Source of the DNA: JALOOE01 sp964423545
GTDB lineage: Bacteria > Chloroflexota > Anaerolineae > CG2-30-64-16
Direction of reading: 5' to 3'
DNA length: 55,755 nucleotides
NCBI GenBank assembly: GCA_964423545.1
Contig: CAYRFV010000003.1
Location: 1 to 55,755, forward strand
Both the position numbers and the translations under genes were made by a program. Under the pieces are notes generated by a model. That model was not told where the DNA came from and ran no database searches. It worked only from the letters and a program-made list of their open reading frames with translations. The first letter of the stretch is position 1, and each line of letters begins with the position of its first letter. This document shows, piece by piece, positions 35,367 to 43,782 of this stretch.

Positions 35367-36869
35367 TCATGACGGAGGCGCGTGCTTGCACTTGGCGCCG
35401 TTCAGCTTGTTGAGGTAGTCACAGACGATCACGTACGGCGCCCGCAGGTTCAGCTCCGGATAGCCAGGCCCCAGGATCGACCAGTATGTCTGCTCGTCCT
35501 TGTCCGTCCACTTCACGTCCGGGATATAGATGAGGCTCATCACGCCGATCCACGGCTGCCAGTTCTGCCGCGCATACTCGAACGCCCGGATGATGTACTT
35601 TCCCTGCGTCGTGTCGTCGATCCCCGCACCGGCGCCGTGCCAGTAGTAGTCCGAATTGGGCCGGTTATCGGTTGTCCAGCCGAACTCCAACACGGCGATC
35701 TGTTTGTTGCCGTCGCCATTGCGCATCATCAGATCGCGCACATCCTCGACGTGGCGAAACGCGTAGACCCGCTTCAGGTCGGTTGGGCTTGGATCGTTGT
35801 TGTGGAGCTTCGGATCGGTCGCGACGACCTGAGGATCCATCTCGGGCGGTGCGGCGTAGCCGGCGCCGTGCACCCCCAGCATGTCGAAGTAGCCGTCGCT
35901 CTTGCCCCCCATTGCATCGTACATTCCCTGGTAGAACCTGAGATCGGGCATCGCCCGGTTGCTGTCTTCCGTGGTGGGCGCCATGCCCGCGGTGATGACG
36001 GTGGCGGTCGGATCGGCGGCCTTGATCTTGCCGTAGGCGGCGCGCAGCATGCGCACATAGGCGGCCGGATCGGGCCGCTTCTTGCCCCACTCGCGGTTCA
36101 AGTTGGGCTCGTTCCAGATCTGGTACGCGTGGATGCGGCCCTTGTACCGACCGGCGACCTGCCCCACGAAGTCCGCGAAGTGGGCCGCGTTGTCGGGCGG
36201 CTCGCCCGCCCAGAACGGCCGGTCGGGGTCCATGCCGATGCGCACCAGCAGCTTCAGCCCGCGCTTGTTCGCCTCATCGACGATGCGGTCGGCGCGTTCC
36301 CAGTCGAAGGCGCCCTTCCTGGCGCCTTCGATGTCCTGCCAGGCGAAGTACTGCTTGACCCATCCGAAGCCGCCATCTTTGACCAGGTCCAGATCGCGGT
36401 CCGCGACCTCGGGACGCCACCAGAGGAAGGCCTGGATCCCGTATTCCGGCGAGCGCATCCGTGCAGTGGAGCCGCCAGGGGCCGGCGGACGCGGCGGCGT
36501 CGTACTGGTCGCCGTGGCTGCCTTGCCGGGGGCCGTCGTCGGCGCGGCCGTCGACTTAGTGGCGGTCGCTGCGGCCGGAGCCTTCGCGACGGCGGTCGGC
36601 CCGACGGCAGTCGGCCCGACCGTGCCGGCCACGGCCGTGGCCTGAGCGGTCGGCGCTGCGGCGCTGGTCGACGGCTCGCTCTGCGCCGCAGCGGTTGCCG
36701 GCGGCGTGGCCGTGGCCTGGCTGCCGGCGGGCCGCGGCGTTTTGGTCGGCGTGGGGGTCGCGGTGGCTGCCTGCGAGCTGCAAGACGCGATCACCAAGCC
36801 CATAACCAGCACGGAAGCGATGAAGAACCAAGGCCAAATGGTTTGTAAGTAAGTGCAACGTTGCGTCAT
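35367..36869 (-). CDS. Lipoprotein with TIM-barrel glycosidase-like domain (paralogue 1)
   Basis: 500 residues. Signal peptide with lipobox ASC (about residue 30, LVIASCSS), then a Thr/Pro/Ala linker to about residue 135. The catalytic-type domain (about 140-495) begins with EYGIQAFLWWRPEVADRDLD. It has the acid/base motif WNEPNLNREWG and a nucleophile-type Glu in VLEFGWTTDN, as in clan GH-A (GH5/GH39-like) hydrolases. It is likely an outer-surface glycoside hydrolase; the substrate is unknown. Two homologues lie at 37617 and 40159; this one lacks their SH3 domain and reads NEP where they read NEQ. Confidence 0.85.
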   Translation of the reverse strand: MTQRCTYLQTIWPWFFIASVLVMGLVIASCSSQAATATPTPTKTPRPAGSQATATPPATAAAQSEPSTSAAAPTAQATAVAGTVGPTAVGPTAVAKAPAAATATKSTAAPTTAPGKAATATSTTPPRPPAPGGSTARMRSPEYGIQAFLWWRPEVADRDLDLVKDGGFGWVKQYFAWQDIEGARKGAFDWERADRIVDEANKRGLKLLVRIGMDPDRPFWAGEPPDNAAHFADFVGQVAGRYKGRIHAYQIWNEPNLNREWGKKRPDPAAYVRMLRAAYGKIKAADPTATVITAGMAPTTEDSNRAMPDLRFYQGMYDAMGGKSDGYFDMLGVHGAGYAAPPEMDPQVVATDPKLHNNDPSPTDLKRVYAFRHVEDVRDLMMRNGDGNKQIAVLEFGWTTDNRPNSDYYWHGAGAGIDDTTQGKYIIRAFEYARQNWQPWIGVMSLIYIPDVKWTDKDEQTYWSILGPGYPELNLRAPYVIVCDYLNKLNGAKCKHAPPS

Positions 36870-36872
36870 CCT

Positions 36873-37319
36873 CTACTCTTGTCCAAGTTGTGTTGCGAAA
36901 ATCACTGGATCGACACGCTCGATCGTGCCCAGCGCGTCGAAATGTTTGTCGGCGCTCAAGATGCGCGTGATCCGGTTGTGTTGCATGACTGCTGCATGAA
37001 TTGCGTCGCGGGGCTTCATTCCTGCAGCGCGGTGCGCCTCGTAGATATCGATTGCCAGGCGGACATCTGCCAAGGTCACGGGCAAGACCACCAGCGGATA
37101 CTTCAACACATCGCGACTGAGCTGCAAACCCTTGTCGGCCAGGCCGATATGGCTGTATCGGTAGAGCAACTCCTGCACGACCTCAGTGTTGATCGCGCCT
37201 ATAAGCGAACCGGTTTCTACCTCGACCAGGATTCGCACGCAGGACTCTTTGTACACATGCTCGGCGCCGGCAGCGTACATGAAAATACTGGTGTCCAAGA
37301 AAACTGCCGGCGCACTCAT
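36873..37319 (-). CDS. PIN-domain toxin (VapC-like)
   Basis: 148 residues from the ATG at 37319, which overlaps the antitoxin stop as ATGA. The PIN acidic residues are present: Asp9 (VFLDTSI), Glu in NTEVVQELL, Asp in MKPRDAIHAA and Asp in ILSADKHFD. It is expected to be a Mg-dependent ribonuclease toxin. Its stop lies 3 nt before the start of the 35367-36869 gene in the same direction. The pair sits between two paralogous glycosidase-like genes and looks inserted. Confidence 0.9.
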   Translation of the reverse strand: MSAPAVFLDTSIFMYAAGAEHVYKESCVRILVEVETGSLIGAINTEVVQELLYRYSHIGLADKGLQLSRDVLKYPLVVLPVTLADVRLAIDIYEAHRAAGMKPRDAIHAAVMQHNRITRILSADKHFDALGTIERVDPVIFATQLGQE

Positions 37320-37561
37320 TCCAGGCTTCCTGCCTCTATCTCGCGTTCCATCAGTTCCCAATCACCCACCGGCAACCTGAGCGCCGCAATCCGTTGTGTT
37401 ATTACTGGAATCTGCCCTCGCTCCTGCCGCCGCAGCGTCACTTCTTTTCCCTTCACCTCGATGACTACTTCGCTACCCGGCTCGATCTTCAAGCGATCAC
37501 GGATAGGTTTTGGCAAGACTACCCGTCCGAAACGATCAACCTTCACTGTCTGCGCAAGCAT
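37316..37561 (-). CDS. AbrB/SpoVT-type antitoxin (VapB-like)
   Basis: 81 residues. The N-terminal swapped-hairpin DNA-binding domain is clear: VKVDRFGRVVLPKPIRDRL and IEPGSEVVIEVKGKEVTLRR. The C-terminal tail (about 48-81) probably wraps the PIN toxin. It precedes the toxin with a 4-nt overlap, the usual antitoxin-first order, and should autoregulate the pair by binding its own promoter in 37562-37616. Confidence 0.9.
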   Translation of the reverse strand: MLAQTVKVDRFGRVVLPKPIRDRLKIEPGSEVVIEVKGKEVTLRRQERGQIPVITQRIAALRLPVGDWELMEREIEAGSLE

Positions 37562-37616
37562 CGCCCCTCCTTGATGACTCGTACGCCGCCTCTGGAGATG
37601 GTAGTTGCCAGAGGTT

Positions 37617-39275
37617 CTACCGGAGTCGTCCCCTAAGAATCTCCTGCGCCGGCCGATCCATGACGCCGAAGGCAGCCATCTCTGAGCCAGGCTCTGTCTT
37701 GTTGTAGTTCAGGTTCCACAGGAACGCCGGGCCTACAAACCCCCAACCGCGCATCATGTCGAAGGCTCGCGCAATGTAGTCGCCCTGAGCCTGCTCAGAG
37801 TTATACACCGCATACTCGTAGTTCGGCCTCGGGCTACCGGTCGATGCCCAGCCGAATTCGGTTGGCCACAAGCACGTTCCAGAGTCGCCGAACTGGCGCA
37901 TGATGGCCCAGTATTCCTCCATCGTGTCGCGAAAGTAGAATGATGAATCATTGACGTGCGACGGTCTTCCATAGGTTCCGGCCCGGAAATCTCGTACGCT
38001 AACATCCGGCGGGTTGCCGTAGCCGCTTGGATGCACGCCAATGGCATCGCTCCAGCGCGCCAGACCGGCCTGATACATCTGCCTCAGATAGGTCGTATCG
38101 CGAATTGCTGCGGGCGGATTCGCGCCTGTAGGAGTGGGCGCGCCACTGACCACAATCATCTTTGGGCAGGCAGCCTTGATTGCATTGTACGCGGCTGCCA
38201 GCAGCTGAACATAGCGACCTGCATCGAGCGGCTCATGGCCCCATTCTCGATCCAGGTTCTGTTCGTTCCACACTTCGATGGCCTGAACTCTGTCGCAATA
38301 ACGCCCTGCAAATGCGCCGACATAGGCAGCGTAGTCGCCGGGGTTTTGTGGAGGTCCTTCTTCCTTGAACCCAAAGGCTGGATTGCGCGCCCAATCTGGC
38401 GCCTTGACGATGCTGGCCAGGATCTGGAGACCGTTGTCGTGGAGAGCGTTGATCACATCTTCGGGGAAGTTACGATCGCCTCGAGTCCCCTCGAAGTGTT
38501 TCCACGCCAACTGAAACTTGACCCATCGGAAGCCCAAATCCTTGAGCCGGCCGATAGTAGCTCCCCGGTCGCCACCCCACGGATCGATCTGAACGCCATA
38601 GCCAAACGAACAGGCGTTCACTGGGCGTGCGGCAGGGGCTGCGGCCCCGGCTGCGGCAGCCGCTGCCTGCGCCTGGGGTGCGGCGGTCGGCGGCGGCGCG
38701 ACCTTAACGACCGCCACGCTCTGAGCAGGGCCGTCGACCGTCACCAGCTCGGCTGAGACCCAGCCCGCGCCGTTCTTGGCCGCAATCTGCCACCACTTGC
38801 CGTCCTCGCTCTTGCCCGTGATCTTCTGACTGGCCCCGCGATCCAGCCGATCGATCACCGGATAGGCCGTGCCGGGGCCCGACCGGACGTTGACGATCTC
38901 CGCATCCACCTTGAAGCTGGCGGCGTCCGGCGTTGCGGTGGGCGCCGGGGAAGCAGTCGGCGTCGGCAGGGGCGTGTCGGTCGGCGCTGCTGTGGGCGTG
39001 TTGGTGGGCGCCGGCGTATCGGTGGGGGCCGGCGTGCTCGTCGGAACCGGCGTGCTGGTGGGCGCCGGTGTGCTGGTGGGCGCTGCCGTCGGCAGCGGCG
39101 TTGCCGTCCGCGGAACGGCTGTCGGCGGGACGGCCGTCACGGCCGCGCGCGCCGACTGCGCCGGCCCGGTCGCGCTCGGCCTGGCGCGACAGGCTGCCGA
39201 TGACAAGGCCAGCAGAACCAGCACGAACGCCACAACGAACGGTCGGGATCGAGGTCTTGGACGGCGATGAGTCAT
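37617..39275 (-). CDS. Lipoprotein: SH3b plus TIM-barrel glycosidase-like domain (paralogue 2)
   Basis: 552 residues. Signal with lipobox SAAC (about residue 29), a long linker of Thr/Pro/Ala-rich repeats (STPAPTDTPAPTNTP and similar) to about residue 120, then an SH3b domain (about 122-195: IVNVRSGPGTAYPVIDRLDR, WWQIAAKNGAGWVSAELV). The TIM-barrel domain begins FGYGVQIDPWGG, with WNEQNLDREWGHEPLD and WPTEFGWAST as the putative acid/base and nucleophile motifs. The closest relative in the window is the 40159 gene, which shares SH3b and barrel and adds a GH18-like part. It probably cleaves or binds a cell-surface glycan. Confidence 0.87.
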   Translation of the reverse strand: MTHRRPRPRSRPFVVAFVLVLLALSSAACRARPSATGPAQSARAAVTAVPPTAVPRTATPLPTAAPTSTPAPTSTPVPTSTPAPTDTPAPTNTPTAAPTDTPLPTPTASPAPTATPDAASFKVDAEIVNVRSGPGTAYPVIDRLDRGASQKITGKSEDGKWWQIAAKNGAGWVSAELVTVDGPAQSVAVVKVAPPPTAAPQAQAAAAAAGAAAPAARPVNACSFGYGVQIDPWGGDRGATIGRLKDLGFRWVKFQLAWKHFEGTRGDRNFPEDVINALHDNGLQILASIVKAPDWARNPAFGFKEEGPPQNPGDYAAYVGAFAGRYCDRVQAIEVWNEQNLDREWGHEPLDAGRYVQLLAAAYNAIKAACPKMIVVSGAPTPTGANPPAAIRDTTYLRQMYQAGLARWSDAIGVHPSGYGNPPDVSVRDFRAGTYGRPSHVNDSSFYFRDTMEEYWAIMRQFGDSGTCLWPTEFGWASTGSPRPNYEYAVYNSEQAQGDYIARAFDMMRGWGFVGPAFLWNLNYNKTEPGSEMAAFGVMDRPAQEILRGRLR

Positions 39276-39305
39276 CGATGATCTTCTCCCGGCAAAGGAT
39301 GGATG

Positions 39306-40013
39306 TCAAGGCTTCACGGGCAGGGTCGCGATCGTGCCCGTGATTGCCACGAATTGCGCTGCCAGCCAAGCCGGCTCGTTGTTCACACAGCAGACCTGCA
39401 GCCAGGCGTTGTCTGCCGTGCGGGCTGTGACCGTATAGGTCTGACCGACCTGGGCGACGCCGACCGCCGGCTGGACCTGGCTCGGGCCGGTGCGCAGGCT
39501 CAGTGGTCCCTCCCGCACCTGGGCTCGCGGCGCGGGCGCCGCCGTGCGCGGGGTCAGGGCCACCGTCGGAGAGAGGACGGCGCCCGCGCGCACAGCCGTC
39601 GCTGTCAGGGTCGCCGTAGCGCGCAGCGTCGGGGTGAGTGTTCCCGTGGCGCGCAGCGTCGGGGTGAGTGTTCCCGTGGCGCGCAGCGTCGGGGTGAGTG
39701 TTCCCGTGGCGCGCAGCGTCGGGGTGAGCGTTCCCGTGGCGCGCAGCGTCGGGGTGAGCGTTCCCGTGGCGCGCGTCGTCGTCGCCGTCAAACGCGGGGC
39801 GGCCGGCGCCGTGAGCTTCGCCTGGCTGGCCGAGAACTGGGTGGCGGTCGCCGGAGGATCGGTCTCGGTGGGCGAGGGCGGAGGCGTCCACGGCTGAGGT
39901 CGTCCGCCGGGGGAGCTGCCGCTGGCCAGCGGAATGACCGCTCCGATAGCGAGGGCGAGGATGAGGGTGATGACGGTGAGCAGGAAGGTGGAGGATCGAT
40001 CACCGATACGCAT
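39306..40013 (-). CDS. Membrane-anchored SH3-like protein with repeat linker
   Basis: 235 residues. An N-terminal helix (about 9-31, FLLTVITLILALAIGAVIPL) is followed by a linker containing five copies of RATGTLTPTL, encoded by the 30-bp tandem repeat at 39621-39770. A C-terminal SH3b-like domain (about 165-230) follows: LSLRTGPSQVQPAVGVAQVG, QTYTVTARTADNAWLQVCCV, EPAWLAAQFVAI. It is probably an extracytoplasmic wall- or glycan-binding protein with a stretchable stalk. It lies 30 nt upstream of the 37617-39275 gene and is likely co-transcribed with it. Confidence 0.75.
   Translation of the reverse strand: MRIGDRSSTFLLTVITLILALAIGAVIPLASGSSPGGRPQPWTPPPSPTETDPPATATQFSASQAKLTAPAAPRLTATTTRATGTLTPTLRATGTLTPTLRATGTLTPTLRATGTLTPTLRATGTLTPTLRATATLTATAVRAGAVLSPTVALTPRTAAPAPRAQVREGPLSLRTGPSQVQPAVGVAQVGQTYTVTARTADNAWLQVCCVNNEPAWLAAQFVAITGTIATLPVKP
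39621..39770. repeat. 30-bp tandem repeat, five units, in coding sequence
   Basis: Five 30-bp units (gcgcagcgtcggggtgagtg plus ttcccgtggc) lie head to tail at 39621, 39651, 39681, 39711 and 39741. Units 1-3 are identical; units 4-5 share one t-to-c change. Being a multiple of three, copy-number change would alter stalk length without frameshift. Confidence 0.95.
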
Positions 40014-40058
40014 ACTTGACTCTCAGAACCGCCCGGTTCATCGGGGCGCAGAATGTAG

Positions 40059-40095
40059 CCAGGTGCGACGCGCCCTGACTGTGCGTCGCACCTGG
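40059..40095 (-). terminator. 13-bp hairpin after the GH18-like/TIM-barrel gene
   Basis: ccaggtgcgacgc (40059-40071) pairs perfectly with gcgtcgcacctgg (40083-40095), 64 nt past the stop at 40159. It probably ends the transcript of that gene, though there is no T-run. Confidence 0.6.
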
Positions 40096-40158
40096 TGGAA
40101 GCGTATTGCTGCGTGTGCGTTCGGCGTTCTGCACGATTGGCTTTCGCGATCTGTGCCG

Positions 40159-43100
40159 TTACTTGGGCATGGCTGCCAACGCAGACTGCGCCGGCCGGCC
40201 CATGATGCCGAACGCCGCCAGCTCGGTGCTGGGTTGTGTCACGTTGTAGTCGAGGTTCCACAGGAACATCGGCCCGACCCATCCCCACCCCTTGGCAAGC
40301 TGGAAGGCCTGCTTGATGAAGTTGGCTTGCTCGTCCGGGGTGTTGTCCCGGGCGTATTCGTAGCCGTTGTGCGGGTTGGATGTGGACGCCCAGCCAAACT
40401 CCGTGGGCCAGATGCGCTTGCCTGCGTCGCCGTTAGCCACCATGACCGCGCGGTAACGCTCCATCGTGTCCCGGAAGAAGAAGCTCGGATGGTTCTTGAA
40501 ACTGGGTTCGGCCGGATTGCTGTAGCCGAACTTGGCGTCGGGCGGGTTGTTGTAGCCACTGGGATGCGACCCGACGGCGTCGAAGCAGTTTTTGGCCCCC
40601 GCAGCGTACATCCGTTGGAGATAGACCACGTCGTCGATGGCCGTGGAGCCATCGTTCACGCCTGTCGGCGTCATGGCGCCTGCAACGACGACCATCCCTG
40701 GATCGGCCGCTTTGATGGCGCGATAGGCTCGACATAACAGATCGACGTAACGCCCGACATCGAGCGGCTCGCGGCCCCATTCGTACCACAGATTCTGTTC
40801 GTTCCACACCTCGATCGCCTTAACGCGGCCCTTGTAGCGCGCCGCCACTGCGCCGACGAAATCAGCGTACGTCTGCGGATCGGCAGGCGGCCCTTCCACG
40901 CCGCGATCGGTGTTGCCGGGCCTTGCCCAGTCGGGAGCCTTCACGATGCTCAACAGCACGTTGAGGCCGCCGTTGGCGAGGTCGCCCACGATGTCGTCCG
41001 GGAAGTTCTTCTGACCGGCCGACCCTTCAAAGTTCTTCCAGGGAATCTGCACCTTGACCCAACTGAAGCCCATGCCCTTCGTGGCATTGATGGCTGCGCC
41101 TCGGTTGCCCCACGGATCGATCTGCACGCCGTAGCCGAAGTAGCCGCCTGCGGGCGGGTAGGAGGCGCTGGCCGCCGGCGCGGCCGCGGGCTGGCTCGCG
41201 GCCACCGGCGCGGCCGCGGCCACTGGCGCCGCCACCTTGACGACCGCCACTGCCTCGGCTGGCCCGGTGACGGTGGCAAAGCGTGCTGAGATCCAGCCAG
41301 AGCGGTCTTCGCTGAAGCTGAACTGGAACCAATCGTTCGCCTCGCTCTTCCCCGTGATCCGGTACACCGCGCCATCCTGCGCATCACCGATCTTGGCATA
41401 GGCCGTGCCCGGCCCGGAGCGCACGTTGACCGGCCCGTTGATGACGGTCATCTGGGCGAAACTCGGCGTGGGGCTCGGGACGGGGGTCGGGGTAAACACC
41501 GGCGTCGGGGTCGGGGTCGGGGTGAAGGTCGCAACGGTGACGCCTGCGGCGCTCTCCTTGTGGACGACGCGCCCGCGATCGACGATAGCGGCTTCGATCT
41601 GAACCGCGCCTGCCGCAACCGGGGCAGCCAACGCCACGCTCGGATCCGTCAGGGGGCGCACCTGGCTCACCTGCTTGCCGTCGCTGCCCCTGATCGTCCA
41701 CTGGACCGCGAAGTTGCTGTCGATCGGCGCGCTGCGGCCTTGCTGGTAATCGCGCATCAGCCGCCAGAGATCTGCATCCAGGCCGTCTGCGGGCAGATTC
41801 TCCACCGTGACGCCCTGGATGTTGTATCCCTTCAGCAGATCGAGCTTATGGCTCAGGCTGGCGGCGTTCTCCAGCCAGACCGTGCGCGGCGTGTTCTGGT
41901 CATCCTGGTAGCGATAGACATAAGCGCCGATATTCGGATCGTAGACCAGGCCGCTGCTGGGGCGCGACGAGACGAGCGCCAGGTTCAGCGGCTTGCCCGG
42001 CTCGACGACCGTCTGGTCGGTCTTGATGCGGCCGAGCAGCGGCTGCAGCGCGTCGCTGAACTTCCTTTGCAGCAGGTAGCTGCCTGCTTGCTCGACGCTC
42101 TGCCCGCTCAAGACCAACTGCAGCTTGTAGCGATCGATCTGGCCGGTTGCATAGCTCAGGAGTGCTTCCAGCTGGCCATCGGGCACATATGCGCGCGGAT
42201 CGACCGGCGCTGGCGCCTTTACGGTATCGGCCAGCATCCCCAGGGTCTGCCAATCGTAGGCTCCGGTGTCCCAGCGATCATCCGCGACCTGGGAGGCAGG
42301 CTCCACGCGCACGCTGAGCGTCTTGTTCTTTTCGTGCAGCTTGGCAGCCAGCGCCGCGATGAACTGGTTGTACTCGCCGCGCAGGTTCTGGTCAAGGCCG
42401 CGATAGTCGATGTCGATCCCCTTGTAGGCGTTGGCGACGGCCAGGTTCACCAGGGCGTTGATGTGGGCGTCGCGCTGCTTATTGTCGACCAGCATGTTGG
42501 CCAACAGATCGCTGCGCACCACCGGTCCGTCGTGGTTGCGGACCAACGGAATCACCTCGTACGTGTTTGTGAGGCGATCCCAGTTCGCATCCAGCGCGCC
42601 ATCGATCCCACCGTTGGCTCCGAGAAAGAGCCCCGTCGGATACGCCTGGCCCAGTGCGCCCCTGCCTTCAGCGGGCAGAGCATTCGCCTGGGCCACATCG
42701 GCGCCGAATACGGGCGCCTTCGGATTGGTCTGCACCACCAGGGCTGATCCGGGCACCGCATTGATGCGCGATTCGATCTGGTCGTCTTCGGGGATGATGC
42801 GATGAGGCAACCACTGCCAGCTCTGCTTGGCGTTATCCCACGTGTAGACGTCCAGGGTCTCGTACGGCTCGCTGTCATTCGGGATCGGCATCAGAATGAC
42901 CGTCTCTGCCGCAGCGTCGCCGCGCGTCTGGATCTGATAAAAGGGGCTCTTGGCGATGAGATGCGTGGGCAGCCCCTTGGCCGCGGCCAGCAACTCCTTG
43001 CCCGCGCTGCCTTCCAGGAAGCTGACGCGCGCGATGGAGCTCAACGTCGCTGCGAAAGGCTGCTTCACGGTGCCGGGCAAGAAGGTGACCTGGGTGCCGT

Positions 43101-43314
43101 CGGGGTCGGTCAGCGTGCCGCCTGCCTGGCTGATCCGTTCCATTCCGAGACCGCTGATGCGCTGCACCAGGGAGATGGGAGGAAGCAGCAATGCTGCGAG
43201 CAGCAAGAGGGGAATCACCACAAAGTTAATGATCCGGCTGCCCCTCTTGCCTTCCAGCCAGTTCTCCGAGCGTGAAGGCTTGGGATAGTCAGTGACTGCC
43301 ATCGGTTCTGTCAT
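40159..43314 (-). CDS. GH18-like domain (no catalytic Glu) + SH3b + TIM-barrel glycosidase-like
   Basis: 1051 residues from the ATG at 43314 (MTEPMAV); a start at 43302 or 43329 is possible. One membrane helix (about 29-50) anchors it. Residues about 225-560 resemble GH18/spore-cortex YaaH-like barrels, but the DxxDxDxE motif reads KGIDIDYR (298-305), so Arg305 replaces the catalytic Glu. Thr/Pro linkers and an SH3b domain (PVNVRSGPGTAYAKIGDAQD) follow. A second barrel starts FGYGVQIDPWGN with WNEQNLWYEWG and WPTEFGWASTSN. The first barrel probably only binds glycan while the second may be active. Paralogue of 37617 and 35367 in its C-terminal part. Confidence 0.87.
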   Translation of the reverse strand: MTEPMAVTDYPKPSRSENWLEGKRGSRIINFVVIPLLLLAALLLPPISLVQRISGLGMERISQAGGTLTDPDGTQVTFLPGTVKQPFAATLSSIARVSFLEGSAGKELLAAAKGLPTHLIAKSPFYQIQTRGDAAAETVILMPIPNDSEPYETLDVYTWDNAKQSWQWLPHRIIPEDDQIESRINAVPGSALVVQTNPKAPVFGADVAQANALPAEGRGALGQAYPTGLFLGANGGIDGALDANWDRLTNTYEVIPLVRNHDGPVVRSDLLANMLVDNKQRDAHINALVNLAVANAYKGIDIDYRGLDQNLRGEYNQFIAALAAKLHEKNKTLSVRVEPASQVADDRWDTGAYDWQTLGMLADTVKAPAPVDPRAYVPDGQLEALLSYATGQIDRYKLQLVLSGQSVEQAGSYLLQRKFSDALQPLLGRIKTDQTVVEPGKPLNLALVSSRPSSGLVYDPNIGAYVYRYQDDQNTPRTVWLENAASLSHKLDLLKGYNIQGVTVENLPADGLDADLWRLMRDYQQGRSAPIDSNFAVQWTIRGSDGKQVSQVRPLTDPSVALAAPVAAGAVQIEAAIVDRGRVVHKESAAGVTVATFTPTPTPTPVFTPTPVPSPTPSFAQMTVINGPVNVRSGPGTAYAKIGDAQDGAVYRITGKSEANDWFQFSFSEDRSGWISARFATVTGPAEAVAVVKVAAPVAAAAPVAASQPAAAPAASASYPPAGGYFGYGVQIDPWGNRGAAINATKGMGFSWVKVQIPWKNFEGSAGQKNFPDDIVGDLANGGLNVLLSIVKAPDWARPGNTDRGVEGPPADPQTYADFVGAVAARYKGRVKAIEVWNEQNLWYEWGREPLDVGRYVDLLCRAYRAIKAADPGMVVVAGAMTPTGVNDGSTAIDDVVYLQRMYAAGAKNCFDAVGSHPSGYNNPPDAKFGYSNPAEPSFKNHPSFFFRDTMERYRAVMVANGDAGKRIWPTEFGWASTSNPHNGYEYARDNTPDEQANFIKQAFQLAKGWGWVGPMFLWNLDYNVTQPSTELAAFGIMGRPAQSALAAMPK

Positions 43315-43646
43315 GCTCCTAAGGGACAAGTCCGGCGATTGCAGATGTCATGGGCGCGCCGGACAAGAAGTTGCCCGAAGCAGGCGCAATGCGCGCCTCT
43401 GGGGGCTTCGGGTCGGGTGAGCCGCTGCTGCGAGCGCCTGACTGGGGCGTTGGTCAAGCACGCTCGACAGACAACAGATGTGAGCTGTCGCTGCAGCACC
43501 GTCGATATCGGTCAAACCGTGCATTGCTCCGCGGCAGATCTTGGCCGCCAGATCGTATGAACCGCAAACATGCAGGGGATTCTAGCATAGGCGCGACGTA
43601 TTGGCAAACAGAGTACCTGACGTGCGCCCGTAGCCGGTGGGACGCG

Positions 43647-43679
43647 CCTATCAGGACGCAGTCCACCCCTATCAGGACG
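43647..43679 (+). repeat. Direct repeat pair upstream of the 43783 promoter
   Basis: cctatcaggacg occurs at 43647-43658 and 43668-43679, start to start 21 bp, two helical turns. The downstream copy ends 27 nt before the -35 box, a position typical of activator sites. Confidence 0.6.
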
Positions 43680-43706
43680 ACGACTGCCAGCGGAAGGTTC
43701 CATTTT

Positions 43707-43736
43707 TTCGACCTTCACGGAACAATATGATATACT
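43707..43736 (+). promoter_or_regulatory. Promoter of the 43783 gene
   Basis: -35 TTCGAC (43707-43712), an 18-nt spacer and -10 TATACT (43731-43736). The start would be near 43743, about 40 nt before the ATG at 43783, which has AAGGTGG upstream. Confidence 0.55.
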
Positions 43737-43782
43737 CACAGCGTCATCCGGCTATACGGGAGAACACCGATAAGGTGGTGGC

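Larger units (their letters stand above)
43315..43782. other. 468-nt intergenic region with promoter and paired repeats
   Basis: No supportable gene. Short open frames on both strands lack family features. It holds the promoter at 43707-43736 for the 43783 gene, the direct repeats at 43647-43679, and presumably the minus-strand promoter of the GH18-like gene, which I could not place. Confidence 0.6.

Noticed and set aside
39621..39770. CRISPR array
   Set aside because: The units are contiguous, in frame and without spacers, inside a coding sequence.
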